Below are positions 9,040 through 18,187 of a stretch of 64,000 nt of DNA, in pieces. The notes below the pieces were generated by a model. It saw nothing but the letters and a program-made list of their open reading frames with translations. It was not told where the DNA came from and ran no database searches. This DNA comes from Mycolicibacterium iranicum (lineage in GTDB: Bacteria; Actinomycetota; Actinomycetes; Mycobacteriales; Mycobacteriaceae). Location: positions 58,831 to 122,830 of the forward strand of contig NZ_LWCS01000087.1 of assembly GCF_001650495.1 (NCBI RefSeq). The letters run 5' to 3'. The position numbers and the translations under genes were made by a program. Positions within the stretch are counted from its first letter, which is position 1. Each line of letters begins with the position of its first letter.

Positions 9040-9327
9040 TCAGACGGCGATACGAACGTTCCCGTCCACCGCTTCGACGGGATAGCTTCGTACCGACAGG
9101 CCGGCGCCGGACATCTCTGTGCCCGAGCTCAGGTCGAACGCATGGCCGTGCAGCGGGCACACCACCACACAATCGTCGGCCAGGCCGTCCGCCAGAGGGC
9201 CGCCCCTGTGCGGGCACACCGCGTCGATCGCCCGCAGCGATCCGTCCCGCAATCGGAACACCGCGACCTGAACGCCGTCGACCACCATAGTGCGTCCCTC
9301 GCCGATCGGGATCTCCTCGACGTTCAT
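9040..9327 (-). CDS. nirD: Nitrite reductase small subunit (Rieske-type NirD)
   Basis: 95 aa from the ATG at 9327. Rieske [2Fe-2S] ligands CPHRGG and CPLHGH lie near residues 45-65. With NirB it forms NAD(P)H-dependent assimilatory nitrite reductase, which reduces nitrite to ammonium in the cytoplasm. The start sits in the last copy of a 32-bp repeat that also gives its ribosome binding site: GAGGA lies 5-6 bases upstream. The ATG overlaps the stop of the preceding mini-ORF (ATGA). A TTG start at 9351 is possible but lacks a good Shine-Dalgarno. Confidence 0.9.
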   Translation of the reverse strand: MNVEEIPIGEGRTMVVDGVQVAVFRLRDGSLRAIDAVCPHRGGPLADGLADDCVVVCPLHGHAFDLSSGTEMSGAGLSVRSYPVEAVDGNVRIAV

Positions 9328-9408
9328 CGCAATCCTCGGCTCTTCGCGCAAGCGCTCATCGCAATCCTCGGCTCTTCGCGCAAGCGCTCATCGCAATCCT
9401 CGGCTCAT
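9324..9408 (-). repeat. 32-bp tandem repeat forming a coupled mini-ORF relay, nirB to nirD
   Basis: On the plus strand a 32-bp unit (ATCGCAATCCTCGGCTC plus TTCGCGCAAGCGCTC) occupies 9326-9357 and 9358-9389, with a partial third copy from 9390. Read on the minus strand, each unit carries GAGGA, 5-6 bases, then ATGA. This makes consecutive mini-ORFs: 9408-9388 (MSRGLR), 9391-9356 (MSACAKSRGLR) and 9359-9324 (identical peptide). The nirB stop overlaps the first ATG, each mini-ORF stop overlaps the next ATG, and the last stop overlaps the nirD ATG, every time as ATGA. The 32-bp period equals a 36-base ORF minus the 4-base overlap. Whether the peptides are made is unknown. Confidence 0.8.
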
Positions 9409-11885
9409 CGCACCGGCACCTGGGGGAGCGGCAGCAGCGGCAACGACGACCGGAACTGTCCGACCGATGCCGGTTCACGGCCGTCCTGCCACGGGTCGCG
9501 ATAGGCGTCCACCGATCTCTGCATCCGCGCGTCCAGGCCCGCCAGGAAGTCGTCGTCGGGGTTGTCGACCAGCACGTCCCGCAGGTGCTCGATACCCACT
9601 CGTGGCACCCACTTGTAGGTGCGCTCAAGCCAATTCGCGCTCTCCCGGTAGTGCTGCAGGAAACGTCCGGTCAACGTGATGGCCTCCTCAGGCGACTCGA
9701 CGGTGGCCAACAGATCCCCCTTGCGGATGTGCGCCCCGGCCGCGCCGCCGACGTAGATCTCCCAGCGGCCGCCGACTCCTCCTTCCACGGCGACTATCCC
9801 TAGGTCCTTGCACAGCGCCTCGGCACAGTTGCGAGGACACCCGGTGACGGCGAGCTTCATCTTCGCCGGGCTCGCCAAACCCTGGTAGCGCTCCTCGATC
9901 GCGATGCCCAGCGCCGTCGAATCACCGACGCCGTAGCGGCAGAAATCGCTTCCGACACAGGTTTTCACGGTCCGGAAACTCTTGCCGTACGCATACCCCG
10001 ACGGCATGTCCAGATCCGCCCACACCGAGGGCAGGTCCTCCTTGCGGACACCGAGCAGGTCGATACGCTGGCCCCCGGTCAATTTGATCATCGGAATCTC
10101 GTACTTCTCGGCGACATCGGCGATCTTGCGCAATTGCGCGACGTCTGTCACGCCACCCTTCATCTGCGGCACCACCGAGAACGTGCCATCGCGCTGAATA
10201 TTGGCGTGCACTCGGTCGTTGATGAACCGTGCGTCACGCTCGTCGACGAACTCGTCGGCCCACATCATCTCCAGGAGCGAGGCCAGCGCCATCTTCGATC
10301 CGGCATCCTCCTTGCCGTCGGGTGCGAGCGCAGCGAACACCGAGGACACAGAGTGCAATTCGAGATCGCGGATGTGCTGCATCAGTGTCGGCTTGTCGTA
10401 GGGCACACCCGGGACGTACCACGACGCCGACGGGTCCTCGGTGAGCGCTCCGCCGGCGGCCCACTCGACCACCTGGCACACCAGTTCCTTACACGAACCA
10501 CAGCCCTTTCCGGCCTTGGTCTTCGCCATCACCCCGGACACCGAGGTCTCGCCGCCCTGCACGCACGAGACCAGCGCGCCCTTGGAGACACCGTTGCAGT
10601 TGCACACCTGGGCGTCGTCGGCGAGCTCGGCGACCCCCACCCCGACATCGGGCGTGCCGATGTCGAACATCAGGGCCACACGCTCGTCGGGCAGAGGTAA
10701 CCCGCTGTCGAAAGCCTGCGTCAAGAACGACACCTTCGACACATCCCCGACGAGAGTGGCGCCCACCAGCTTTCCGTCTCGGATGACGATCGTCTTGTAG
10801 ACGCCGTGCTTGGGTTCGCAGTACTGCACGAACTCGTCATCGGGATGCTCGGGAGCCTTCACGCCCATCGACGCGACGTCGACGCCGGCGACCTTGAGCT
10901 TTGTCGCGACCCGGGATCCGTGGTAGGCCGCGCTCGGGTTCGTCCCCGTCAAGTGATCGGCCAGCACTCTGGCCTGCTCCCACAGCGGCGCGACCAATCC
11001 GTATACCTGGCCGCGATGTTGGGCGCATTCACCGACGACGTAGACGTCGTCATCGTCGATCGAGCGCATGTGATCGTCGGTGACGATCGCCCGTTCGACG
11101 GTCAAGCCTGCCCGTTGTGCCAGCCCGACATTGGGCCGGATACCCGCCGCGATCACCAACATGTCGCAGTCGATCCGCGAGCCGTCCGAGAACAGGATTC
11201 CCGCCAGCCGGCCGTCGTCGCCGACGACCACCTCGGTGGTGCGCTTCTCGGTGTGCACGCCGATGCCGAGGTCCTCCACGGACTTGCGCAGGATCGCCCC
11301 GGCTGGATCGTCGAGCTGGGCGTTCATCAGAGTGGGTCCCGCATGGACGACGTCGACCGCCATCCCGCGGCTCTGCAGGCCCCGCGCGGCCTCCAGGCCT
11401 AGCAGCCCCCCACCGATCACGACCGCCTTGGTGCGGTTGGCCGCCTCAGCAATCATCGCGGCGGTGTCGTCGAGCGTGCGGAACCCGAACACACCGTCGG
11501 CGAGAGTCTTGTTGTCCCGCCACAATCCGGCCATCGGCGGGAAGAACGAACGGCTGCCCGTCGCCAGAATCAGCTTGTCGTAGTGCAGCGTGGTGCCGTC
11601 GTCGGCATGTACGAGGTGGGCGAACGTGTCCAGTCGGACCACCCGTACCCCGGCACGCAGATCGATGCCGTTGTCCGTGTACCAGTCCAGCGCATTGAGA
11701 TAGATCTCGGTCGGGTCATCCACGCCTGCAAGCACATTCGACAACAGGATGCGGTTGTAGTTCCCGTACGGCTCGTCGCCGAAGACGGTGATCTGAAAGT
11801 GGTCGAGCCCTCCGCGGGCGATGACCTCCTCGAGGGCGCGGATACCGGCCATACCGTTGCCGACCACCACCAGACGCTGAGCCAT
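9405..11885 (-). CDS. nirB: Assimilatory nitrite reductase large subunit
   Basis: 826 aa. Domain order: FAD/NAD(P)H-binding pyridine nucleotide reductase (VVVGNGMAGIRALEE at residue 5; second GxG near 155), BFD-like [2Fe-2S] region (CNCNGVSKG near 430, KGCGSCKELV near 470), then the sulfite/nitrite reductase ferredoxin-like and 4Fe-4S/siroheme domains. The siroheme-cluster cysteines are in TCVGSDFCRYG and GCPRNCAEALC. It catalyses the six-electron reduction of nitrite to ammonium. It starts 2 bases after the small upstream gene, and its stop runs into the mini-ORF relay leading to nirD. Confidence 0.96.
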   Translation of the reverse strand: MAQRLVVVGNGMAGIRALEEVIARGGLDHFQITVFGDEPYGNYNRILLSNVLAGVDDPTEIYLNALDWYTDNGIDLRAGVRVVRLDTFAHLVHADDGTTLHYDKLILATGSRSFFPPMAGLWRDNKTLADGVFGFRTLDDTAAMIAEAANRTKAVVIGGGLLGLEAARGLQSRGMAVDVVHAGPTLMNAQLDDPAGAILRKSVEDLGIGVHTEKRTTEVVVGDDGRLAGILFSDGSRIDCDMLVIAAGIRPNVGLAQRAGLTVERAIVTDDHMRSIDDDDVYVVGECAQHRGQVYGLVAPLWEQARVLADHLTGTNPSAAYHGSRVATKLKVAGVDVASMGVKAPEHPDDEFVQYCEPKHGVYKTIVIRDGKLVGATLVGDVSKVSFLTQAFDSGLPLPDERVALMFDIGTPDVGVGVAELADDAQVCNCNGVSKGALVSCVQGGETSVSGVMAKTKAGKGCGSCKELVCQVVEWAAGGALTEDPSASWYVPGVPYDKPTLMQHIRDLELHSVSSVFAALAPDGKEDAGSKMALASLLEMMWADEFVDERDARFINDRVHANIQRDGTFSVVPQMKGGVTDVAQLRKIADVAEKYEIPMIKLTGGQRIDLLGVRKEDLPSVWADLDMPSGYAYGKSFRTVKTCVGSDFCRYGVGDSTALGIAIEERYQGLASPAKMKLAVTGCPRNCAEALCKDLGIVAVEGGVGGRWEIYVGGAAGAHIRKGDLLATVESPEEAITLTGRFLQHYRESANWLERTYKWVPRVGIEHLRDVLVDNPDDDFLAGLDARMQRSVDAYRDPWQDGREPASVGQFRSSLPLLPLPQVPVR

Positions 11886-11887
11886 CG

Positions 11888-12241
11888 CTAAACCTCCATC
11901 AGACCCAGGTCGACGATCACCGTTCCCTTCACGCCGTCGGGTGCCGCGACGTAGAGCTCGAGGATGGTGTCACCCAGGAGGTCTTCCACGACGCGCAGCG
12001 CGACATGGGTGGCACCTTTGGCGGCGATGGGGAAATACCGCATGGGGGTCCCGTCGCGGAACAAGACGACGGTCACCATCTGCTTCGTGGAGTTTCCGCC
12101 GCGGAAGTACACCGGCTGGGTGGTGGCGCCGGCGGGCACCACGTATCGCAGCGATTCGTCCAGCGGGACCGGCTTGTCGTAACCGGCGCCGTCGAACTCG
12201 AAGGCGCCTTGCAGAAAACGGGGTTTGCTTCCGTCTGACAT
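11888..12241 (-). CDS. Conserved small protein leading the nir operon
   Basis: 117 aa from the ATG at 12241 (MSDGSKPRFLQG). I do not recognise the family. The sequence has no membrane segment or signal peptide and looks rich in beta strands (RYVVPAGATTQPVYFRGG; MVTVVLFRDGTPM; TILELYVAAPDG). The start is supported by GAGGAG 5 bases upstream and by a TGATG junction with an upstream mini-ORF. It lies 2 bases from nirB, so a role tied to nitrite reduction or its cofactors is likely but unproven. Confidence 0.75.
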   Translation of the reverse strand: MSDGSKPRFLQGAFEFDGAGYDKPVPLDESLRYVVPAGATTQPVYFRGGNSTKQMVTVVLFRDGTPMRYFPIAAKGATHVALRVVEDLLGDTILELYVAAPDGVKGTVIVDLGLMEV

Positions 12242-12273
12242 CAATGCTCCTCGCGCGAGCGCTCGTCGGCCAT
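12241..12273 (-). repeat. Diverged copy of the nir repeat, a leader mini-ORF before the nir operon
   Basis: On the minus strand the ATG at 12273 opens a 10-codon ORF (MADERSREEH) whose TGA overlaps the next gene's ATG (TGATG). The core CGACGAGCGCTCGCGCGAGG differs from the 9.3-kb repeat core by three transitions, and it again supplies the Shine-Dalgarno (GAGGAG). This suggests the same dispersed element, used again at a translation start. Confidence 0.6.
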
Positions 12274-12449
12274 CCCCCGACGCTAGGAGCGGCGTGTTTC
12301 GGGTTCGTTTCCCCGGGAAGTCGCCCATGGATCCCGGCCATCACAGTTCGTGGGCCTCACGGTGAGCTGATCTGCGGTGTGAGGGCGAGTTTTCACAAGG
12401 GTCATCGATGTGCAACGGATAGGGAATGACCTGGTCTTTCACTGGGGCC

Positions 12450-13874
12450 ATGGCAACATCGGCAGTTCGTAAGCGCGACATCGAGCACTGGGATCCCGAG
12501 GACGTCGGGGCCTGGGAATCAGGGGGCAAGGCGGTAGCAAAGCGCAACCTGATCTGGTCCATCGTGGCCGAGCACGTCGGGTTCTCGGTGTGGTCGATCT
12601 GGTCGGTGATGGTGCTGTTCATGCCCCAGGACGTCTACGGCATCGACGCGGCGGGCAAGTTCTACCTGGTCGCCGTTCCCACCTTGGTCGGTGCATTCAT
12701 GCGGATTCCGTACACCATCGCGCCCGCCAAGTTCGGCGGCCGCAACTGGACGATCGTCAGCGCGCTGCTGCTGCTCATCCCGACGGTGCTGACGCTCTAC
12801 TACATGAAGAATCCCGCGTCTTACACCACCTACCTGTTCATCGCGGCGTTCGCAGGCCTCGGCGGAGGAAACTTCGCCTCGTCGATGACCAACATCAACG
12901 CCTTCTACCCGCAACGCCTCAAAGGGTGGGCGCTGGGCCTCAACGCCGGCGGCGGCAATATCGGCGTTCCCGTTATCCAGCTCATCGGGCTGCTGGTCAT
13001 CGCGACGCTCGGCAATGCCCGTCCCGAAATCGTTTGCGCCATCTACCTCGTCGCGATCAGCATCGCCGCCCTCGGCGCGGCACTGTTCATGGACAACCTG
13101 CGCAACCAGAAGTCGAATTTCGGCGCCCTCGTCGAGGCGATGAAGTTCAAGCATTCGTGGGTCATGAGTTTCCTCTACATCGGAACGTTCGGTTCCTTCA
13201 TCGGATTCTCGTTTGCGTTCGGCCAGGTGCTGCAGATCAACTACCTCGCCGGAGGGGACACGCCGGCGCAAGCATCACTGCATGCGGCCCAAATAGCCTT
13301 CTTGGGACCGCTTCTCGGGTCCATCTCGCGGCCCTTCGGCGGCAAGCTCGCCGACCGCGTCGGCGGCGGCAAGATCACCCTCTACGTGTTCGTCGCGATG
13401 ATGTTCGCCGCGGGTGTTCTCGTCGCCACAGGCGTCATGGATGACGCTGCGGCTGGAGCGCCTACGGGCGGGCAGATGATCGGTTATGTCGCCGGATTCA
13501 TCCTGCTGTTCATCCTGTCCGGTCTGGGCAACGGCTCCACCTACAAAATGATCCCGTCGATCTTCGAGGCCAAGGCGCAGGGCCGCGACGACCTGGGCCG
13601 CGAAGAGAAAGCGGCCTGGTCGCGGGCCATGTCCGGCGCACTGATCGGATTCGCCGGCGCGGTCGGGGCGCTCGGCGGCGTGTTCATCAACATCGTGCTG
13701 CGGGCGTCCTATGTCGGCGACGCGAAATCAGCCACCATGGCGTTCTGGGTGTTCCTCGGCTTCTACGTCGTCTGCGCCTTCGTCACGTGGTTTGTGTTCC
13801 TACGACTGCAGGAACACCGCACCCACAGCGGGGAGCACATCGGCCGCGCCTCCGACCCGGTCCCCGTCGGGTAG
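12450..13874 (+). CDS. narK: NarK-type nitrate/nitrite transporter (MFS)
   Basis: 474 aa from the ATG at 12450; the ATG at 12426 adds 8 residues and neither start has a convincing ribosome site. Twelve-helix major facilitator. The nitrate signature is clear: GGGNFASSMTNINAFYPQ near residue 150 and a second glycine-rich segment (GALIGFAGAVGALGGVF) near 400. It imports nitrate and/or exports nitrite. The nitrate reductase begins 3 bases after its stop, and nirBD is divergent across a 176-base region, making a full nitrate assimilation locus. Confidence 0.94.
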   Translation: MATSAVRKRDIEHWDPEDVGAWESGGKAVAKRNLIWSIVAEHVGFSVWSIWSVMVLFMPQDVYGIDAAGKFYLVAVPTLVGAFMRIPYTIAPAKFGGRNWTIVSALLLLIPTVLTLYYMKNPASYTTYLFIAAFAGLGGGNFASSMTNINAFYPQRLKGWALGLNAGGGNIGVPVIQLIGLLVIATLGNARPEIVCAIYLVAISIAALGAALFMDNLRNQKSNFGALVEAMKFKHSWVMSFLYIGTFGSFIGFSFAFGQVLQINYLAGGDTPAQASLHAAQIAFLGPLLGSISRPFGGKLADRVGGGKITLYVFVAMMFAAGVLVATGVMDDAAAGAPTGGQMIGYVAGFILLFILSGLGNGSTYKMIPSIFEAKAQGRDDLGREEKAAWSRAMSGALIGFAGAVGALGGVFINIVLRASYVGDAKSATMAFWVFLGFYVVCAFVTWFVFLRLQEHRTHSGEHIGRASDPVPVG

Positions 13875-13877
13875 CCG

Positions 13878-16800
13878 GTGACGCGCACCGCCTGTTCCTA
13901 CTGCGGGGTCGGGTGCGGGATCTCGGTGGAGACCCGCACCGACCCCGCTGCGGGTGTCCCCGTCATCGCCAGGGTCTCCGGAGACAAACTGCACCCCACC
14001 AACTTCGGGCGCCTGTGCACGAAGGGCGCGACCCATGCCGAAATGATGGCCGCCACCGACGGCAGGCTCACAACGGCGCTGCTGCGGCCGGTCCGCGATG
14101 CGGACCCGGTGGCCGTCGACGTCGACGACGCACTGGCCGAAGCTGGTGTGCGCCTGCGCGCAATCGTCGACCAGCACGGCCCCGACGCGGTGGCGCTGTA
14201 CGTCTCGGGGCAGATGTCGATCGAGGCCCAATACGTGGCGACCAAGCTGGCCAAGGGATTTCTGCGCACCGTTCACATCGAGTCGAACTCGCGGCTGTGC
14301 ATGGCCAGCGCAGGCACCGGTTTCAAACAGTCGCTGGGATCCGACGGTCCACCCGGCTCCTATACCGACTTCGATTGCACCGACTTGTTTTTCGTCATCG
14401 GTTCGAACATGGCCGACTGCCATCCGATTCTGTACCTGCGGATGGCCGACCGGCTGAAGGCGGGCGCAAAGCTGATCGTCGTGGACCCGCGCAGAACCGC
14501 GACTGCCGACAAGGCCGACCTTTATCTGCCGATACGGCCGGGCACCGACCTCGCGCTGCTCAACGGCATCCTGCACCTGCTGGTGGCCAAGGGTGCGATT
14601 GACGAGGCGTTCATCGCCGAGCACACCCAGGGCTGGGAGGCGATGCCGCCATTCCTCGCCGATTACCCACTCCATCGCGTCGCCGCACTCACCGGACTCA
14701 CCGAGGCCGACATCCGCACCGCCGCAGACATGATCGCCGAGGCGGGGAACTGGGTGTCGTGCTGGACGATGGGCCTCAACCAGAGCACCCACGGCACGTG
14801 GAACACCAACGCGATCTGCAACCTGCACCTGGCCACCGGCGCCATCTGCCGACCGGGCAGCGGACCGATGTCGCTGACCGGCCAACCCAACGCCATGGGC
14901 GGACGCGAAATGGGGTACATGGGACCGGGGTTGCCCGGCCAGCGCGCGGTGCTCTCGGCCGAAGACCGAGCATTCGTCGAAACCGAGTGGGACCTCGAAC
15001 CCGGCACGATCCGCGCCGACGTCGGCCCGGGAACGGTGGAGATGTTCCGGCAGATGGGTGACGGCGACATCAAGGCCGTGTGGATCATCTGCACCAATCC
15101 TGTTGCCAGCGTGGCCAACAGGGCCGCGGTGATCGCCGGCCTGGAGGCCGCCGAGCTGGTCATCACGCAGGACGCCTACGCCGACACCGCTACCAACAGG
15201 TACGCCGACATCATGCTGCCCGCCACGCTGTGGGCAGAAAGCGATGCCGTGATGGTCAACTCGGATCGCACCCTCACCCTGTTGCAGCAGTCCGTCCCGC
15301 CCGCCGGTGACTGCCGGCCGGACTGGGAGTTGATCTGCGGCGTGGCCGGTCACCTCGGCTTCGGTGACGACTTCGACTACAAGTCGAGCGAGCAGATTTT
15401 CGACGAGATCCGCCGGTTCCACAATCCCAAGACCGGGTACGACCTGCGCGGTATCACCTATGAACGGCTGCGCGAGACGCCGGTGCAGTGGCCGTGTGCC
15501 TCGGGCGAGCAGCCCGACCGCAATCCGATCCGCTACCTCAACGACGGCGTGTCGCAGGACCTCCACACCGATGCCGTCGGACGCATGCCGCGGTTGGCGT
15601 TCGCGACGCCGACGCGGCGCGCCGTGTTTCATGCCCGCCCACACGTGGATGCCGCCGAGCTGCCCGATGACGACTATCCGATGATCCTCAACACCGGTCG
15701 CCTCCAGCACCAGTGGCACACCATGACCAAGACCGGCAAGGTCGCCAAGCTGAACAAGCTCAACCCGGGACCGTTCGTCGAAGTTCACCCTGACGACGCG
15801 GCGGCACTGCAGATTTCGGATGGATCGGAGGTCGAGCTGGTCACCCGGCGCGGCCGTGCCGTCTTGCCGGCCGTCGTCACCGACCGCGTGTCTCCCGGAA
15901 ACACCTGGGTGCCGTTCCACTGGAACGACGAGCACGGCGAGAACCTCACCGTCAACGCACTCACCAACGACGCCGTCGACCCCGATTCGCTGCAGCCGGA
16001 GTTCAAGGTGTGCGCGGTACGGTTGACCCCGGTTCCGGTGACGTCGAGCGAACCGGAGCTGACCGACGACGAAAGGCTATATCTGGCCGGCTTTCTGGCC
16101 GGCATCGACGAAGGACGTCCCGGCGTGCCCGTCCTGCCGGCGAGCGCGCCCGTCAGTGCCCGAGCCCGGCTGTGGATCGACGGACTGCTCGCCGGGCGGT
16201 ATTCGAGGCTCGAGGACCCCGCGCATGAACCAGACACCGGCCCTTTGGTGTTGTGGGCATCGCAGACGGGCAATGCCGAGCAGTTCGCGGGCACGCTCGG
16301 CGAGCGCATCTCCGGGGCCCGCCTGCGTGCCATGGACGACGTCGACCTGGACGACCTGACCGACGCCGGCGAAATCGTCATCGTCACCAGTACATTCGGC
16401 GACGGCGGGCCACCGGACAACGGCGCGGACTTCTGGGAGCGACTCGAGTCGCCGGAGGCCCCCTCACTCCACGGGGTGCGGTACTCGGTGCTCGGCATCG
16501 GCGACCGGTCCTACGACAATTTCTGCGGCTACGCGAAATCTCTGGACGCCCGGCTCGCCGACCTCGGGGCGACGCGAATGCTCGACAGAGCGGACTGCGA
16601 GGCCTACGACGACGAACCGATGACCCGGTGGGCCGAAAGCGTGGTGGACCGGATGGCGGGACCTTCGCCCGCGCCCGTTCGCGAATCGGCGTCACCGGCA
16701 CTGTTCACCCGCGCCAAGCCCATCGACGCTCCGCTGTGCCGCAACATCCGGCTCACCCCGCAGGACGCCGCCAAAGAGGTGCGGCAGTTCGGTTTCGACA

Positions 16801-17816
16801 TCAGCGGCCACGGCGTCACGTACTCCGTCGGCGACTCACTCGGTGTGTGCGTGCTCAATTCGAGTTTCGCTGTCGAAAGCTGGCTTTCGGCAACGGGATT
16901 CAGCGGCTCAGAAGCCGTACTCGTCGACGGTGCGCAGATCTCCCTTCGCGAAGCGCTGACGTGGAACTACGACATCTGCAAGGTGACGTCGAATCTGGTG
17001 AAGTTCGTCGCCGACCACTGCCCGGTAGCCGGCACCGCCAAAAAGCTGCGCAACGATCGTGGGGCGCTCGACCAATGGCTCGTGAACCGCAACGGGATCG
17101 ATCTTGTCCGTGAGTTCCCCGTCCGTGCCGACGCCGAACTCTGGCAGGAAGTCCTGGTACGGCTCACCCCGCGCCAGTATTCGATCTCGTCGAGTCCGCT
17201 GGTGAGCCCGAACGAGGTACAGCTGACCGTCTCGATCGTGCGCTACCGCGGAGCCGACGGCGGTCCGCGCGGTGGCGTCGCATCGACGTACCTTGCCGAC
17301 CTCCCGGACGGCACCGCGGTGCCGGTGTTCCTGCAGCGGTCCCCGCATTTCCGTCCGCCGGAAGACCCTGCGACACCGATGATCATGGTGGGGCCCGGGA
17401 CCGGCATCGCGCCCTTCCGCGGCTTCCTGCAGGAACGCCGGGCGCTCGGCCACCGCGGACCCAACTGGCTGTTCTTCGGCGACCAGCACCGGGCGCAGAA
17501 CTTCTATTACCGAGAAGATCTGCAGGACATGGTCGACGACGGCTTCCTCAACCGGCTCGATCTCGCGTTCTCCCGCGATCAGCCCAAGCGTGTCTATGTG
17601 CAGCACAAGATGCTCGACTACGGGGCCGACGTGTGGCGCTGGCTCGACGACGGTGCCCACTTCTACGTGTGCGGTGATGCCAACAGGATGGCCAGGGACG
17701 TCGACGACGCCCTCACCGAGATCATCCGCACACACGGCAGGATGAGCGCAGACGCCGCCCGCGACTACAAGCGCGAGATGGTCGCAGAGAAGCGCTACGT
17801 ACGCGACGTGTACTGA
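13878..17816 (+). CDS. Assimilatory nitrate reductase fused to flavodoxin/FNR reductase
   Basis: 1312 aa from a GTG 3 bases after narK. Residues 1-55 hold the [4Fe-4S] motif CSYCGVGCG. A molybdopterin bis-MGD catalytic domain follows to about 570, with the likely Mo-ligand Cys in NSRLCMASAG, then a molydopterin dinucleotide-binding domain to about 720. From about 790 there is a flavodoxin domain (LVLWASQTGNAEQFAG; STFGDGGPP), then FAD-binding and NADP-ferredoxin reductase domains like CysJ/P450 reductase (RQYSISSS; VGPGTGIAPFRGF; FYVCGDANRMARDV). One chain can therefore take electrons from NAD(P)H through FMN/FAD and Fe-S to Mo and reduce nitrate to nitrite. The layout matches what has been described as NasN in M. 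smegmatis, to my recollection. No twin-arginine signal, so cytoplasmic. Confidence 0.94.
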   Translation: MTRTACSYCGVGCGISVETRTDPAAGVPVIARVSGDKLHPTNFGRLCTKGATHAEMMAATDGRLTTALLRPVRDADPVAVDVDDALAEAGVRLRAIVDQHGPDAVALYVSGQMSIEAQYVATKLAKGFLRTVHIESNSRLCMASAGTGFKQSLGSDGPPGSYTDFDCTDLFFVIGSNMADCHPILYLRMADRLKAGAKLIVVDPRRTATADKADLYLPIRPGTDLALLNGILHLLVAKGAIDEAFIAEHTQGWEAMPPFLADYPLHRVAALTGLTEADIRTAADMIAEAGNWVSCWTMGLNQSTHGTWNTNAICNLHLATGAICRPGSGPMSLTGQPNAMGGREMGYMGPGLPGQRAVLSAEDRAFVETEWDLEPGTIRADVGPGTVEMFRQMGDGDIKAVWIICTNPVASVANRAAVIAGLEAAELVITQDAYADTATNRYADIMLPATLWAESDAVMVNSDRTLTLLQQSVPPAGDCRPDWELICGVAGHLGFGDDFDYKSSEQIFDEIRRFHNPKTGYDLRGITYERLRETPVQWPCASGEQPDRNPIRYLNDGVSQDLHTDAVGRMPRLAFATPTRRAVFHARPHVDAAELPDDDYPMILNTGRLQHQWHTMTKTGKVAKLNKLNPGPFVEVHPDDAAALQISDGSEVELVTRRGRAVLPAVVTDRVSPGNTWVPFHWNDEHGENLTVNALTNDAVDPDSLQPEFKVCAVRLTPVPVTSSEPELTDDERLYLAGFLAGIDEGRPGVPVLPASAPVSARARLWIDGLLAGRYSRLEDPAHEPDTGPLVLWASQTGNAEQFAGTLGERISGARLRAMDDVDLDDLTDAGEIVIVTSTFGDGGPPDNGADFWERLESPEAPSLHGVRYSVLGIGDRSYDNFCGYAKSLDARLADLGATRMLDRADCEAYDDEPMTRWAESVVDRMAGPSPAPVRESASPALFTRAKPIDAPLCRNIRLTPQDAAKEVRQFGFDISGHGVTYSVGDSLGVCVLNSSFAVESWLSATGFSGSEAVLVDGAQISLREALTWNYDICKVTSNLVKFVADHCPVAGTAKKLRNDRGALDQWLVNRNGIDLVREFPVRADAELWQEVLVRLTPRQYSISSSPLVSPNEVQLTVSIVRYRGADGGPRGGVASTYLADLPDGTAVPVFLQRSPHFRPPEDPATPMIMVGPGTGIAPFRGFLQERRALGHRGPNWLFFGDQHRAQNFYYREDLQDMVDDGFLNRLDLAFSRDQPKRVYVQHKMLDYGADVWRWLDDGAHFYVCGDANRMARDVDDALTEIIRTHGRMSADAARDYKREMVAEKRYVRDVY

Positions 17817-17884
17817 CCGCAGGCTGGCGAAGCGGATCGCCGCATTTCGCGGACGCCGGCCACGCAGGCTGCGACCATTCGACC

Positions 17885-18187
17885 ATGCAGACACTCCGCG
17901 TGATTCTTGTCGTCATCGCACTGGGCGCTGCGGGGATGGCTGCCCCGGTCGCCGCGGCCATTCCGGGTTACACGCCCTGTCCGTCACCGCCCGGCCAGCA
18001 GTACGAGGTCATGGGCGGGGCCACGTGTGAGGACTCCTGGGTGGCGCAGTCCTACGACTACGACGATGGACCCAAGTATCAGGAGTTCGCGAACTTCACC
18101 TGCTACAGCAGCACTGCCGAGCAGAAGCCGATACTACTGACCTGCGTTTCGGACACCGGTGGTGAACTGGTCGTGTCCGCGGTCTAA
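17885..18187 (+). CDS. Small secreted cysteine-containing protein
   Basis: 100 aa. A clear signal peptide (hydrophobic VILVVIALGAAGMAAP, cleavage near AAAIPG) precedes a mature ~75-residue domain with four cysteines, probably two disulfides. No family recognised. It ends in a 4-base overlap with the stop of the convergent acyltransferase gene (CTAA: TAA on this strand, TAG on the other). Confidence 0.72.
   Translation: MQTLRVILVVIALGAAGMAAPVAAAIPGYTPCPSPPGQQYEVMGGATCEDSWVAQSYDYDDGPKYQEFANFTCYSSTAEQKPILLTCVSDTGGELVVSAV

Noticed and set aside
9326..9406. Direct repeats that could suggest a CRISPR array
   Set aside because: The 32-bp units are back to back with no spacers and no cas genes; they encode overlapping mini-ORFs.
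12274..12449. Possible GlnR sites between nir and narK
   Set aside because: Control by GlnR would be expected for nitrate assimilation, but I could not find a convincing pair of GTnAC/GnAAC half sites.
13800..15935. 711-codon open frame opposite the nitrate reductase gene
   Set aside because: Antisense shadow of GC-rich codon use; composition is repetitive in Arg, Gly and His and no domain is recognisable.
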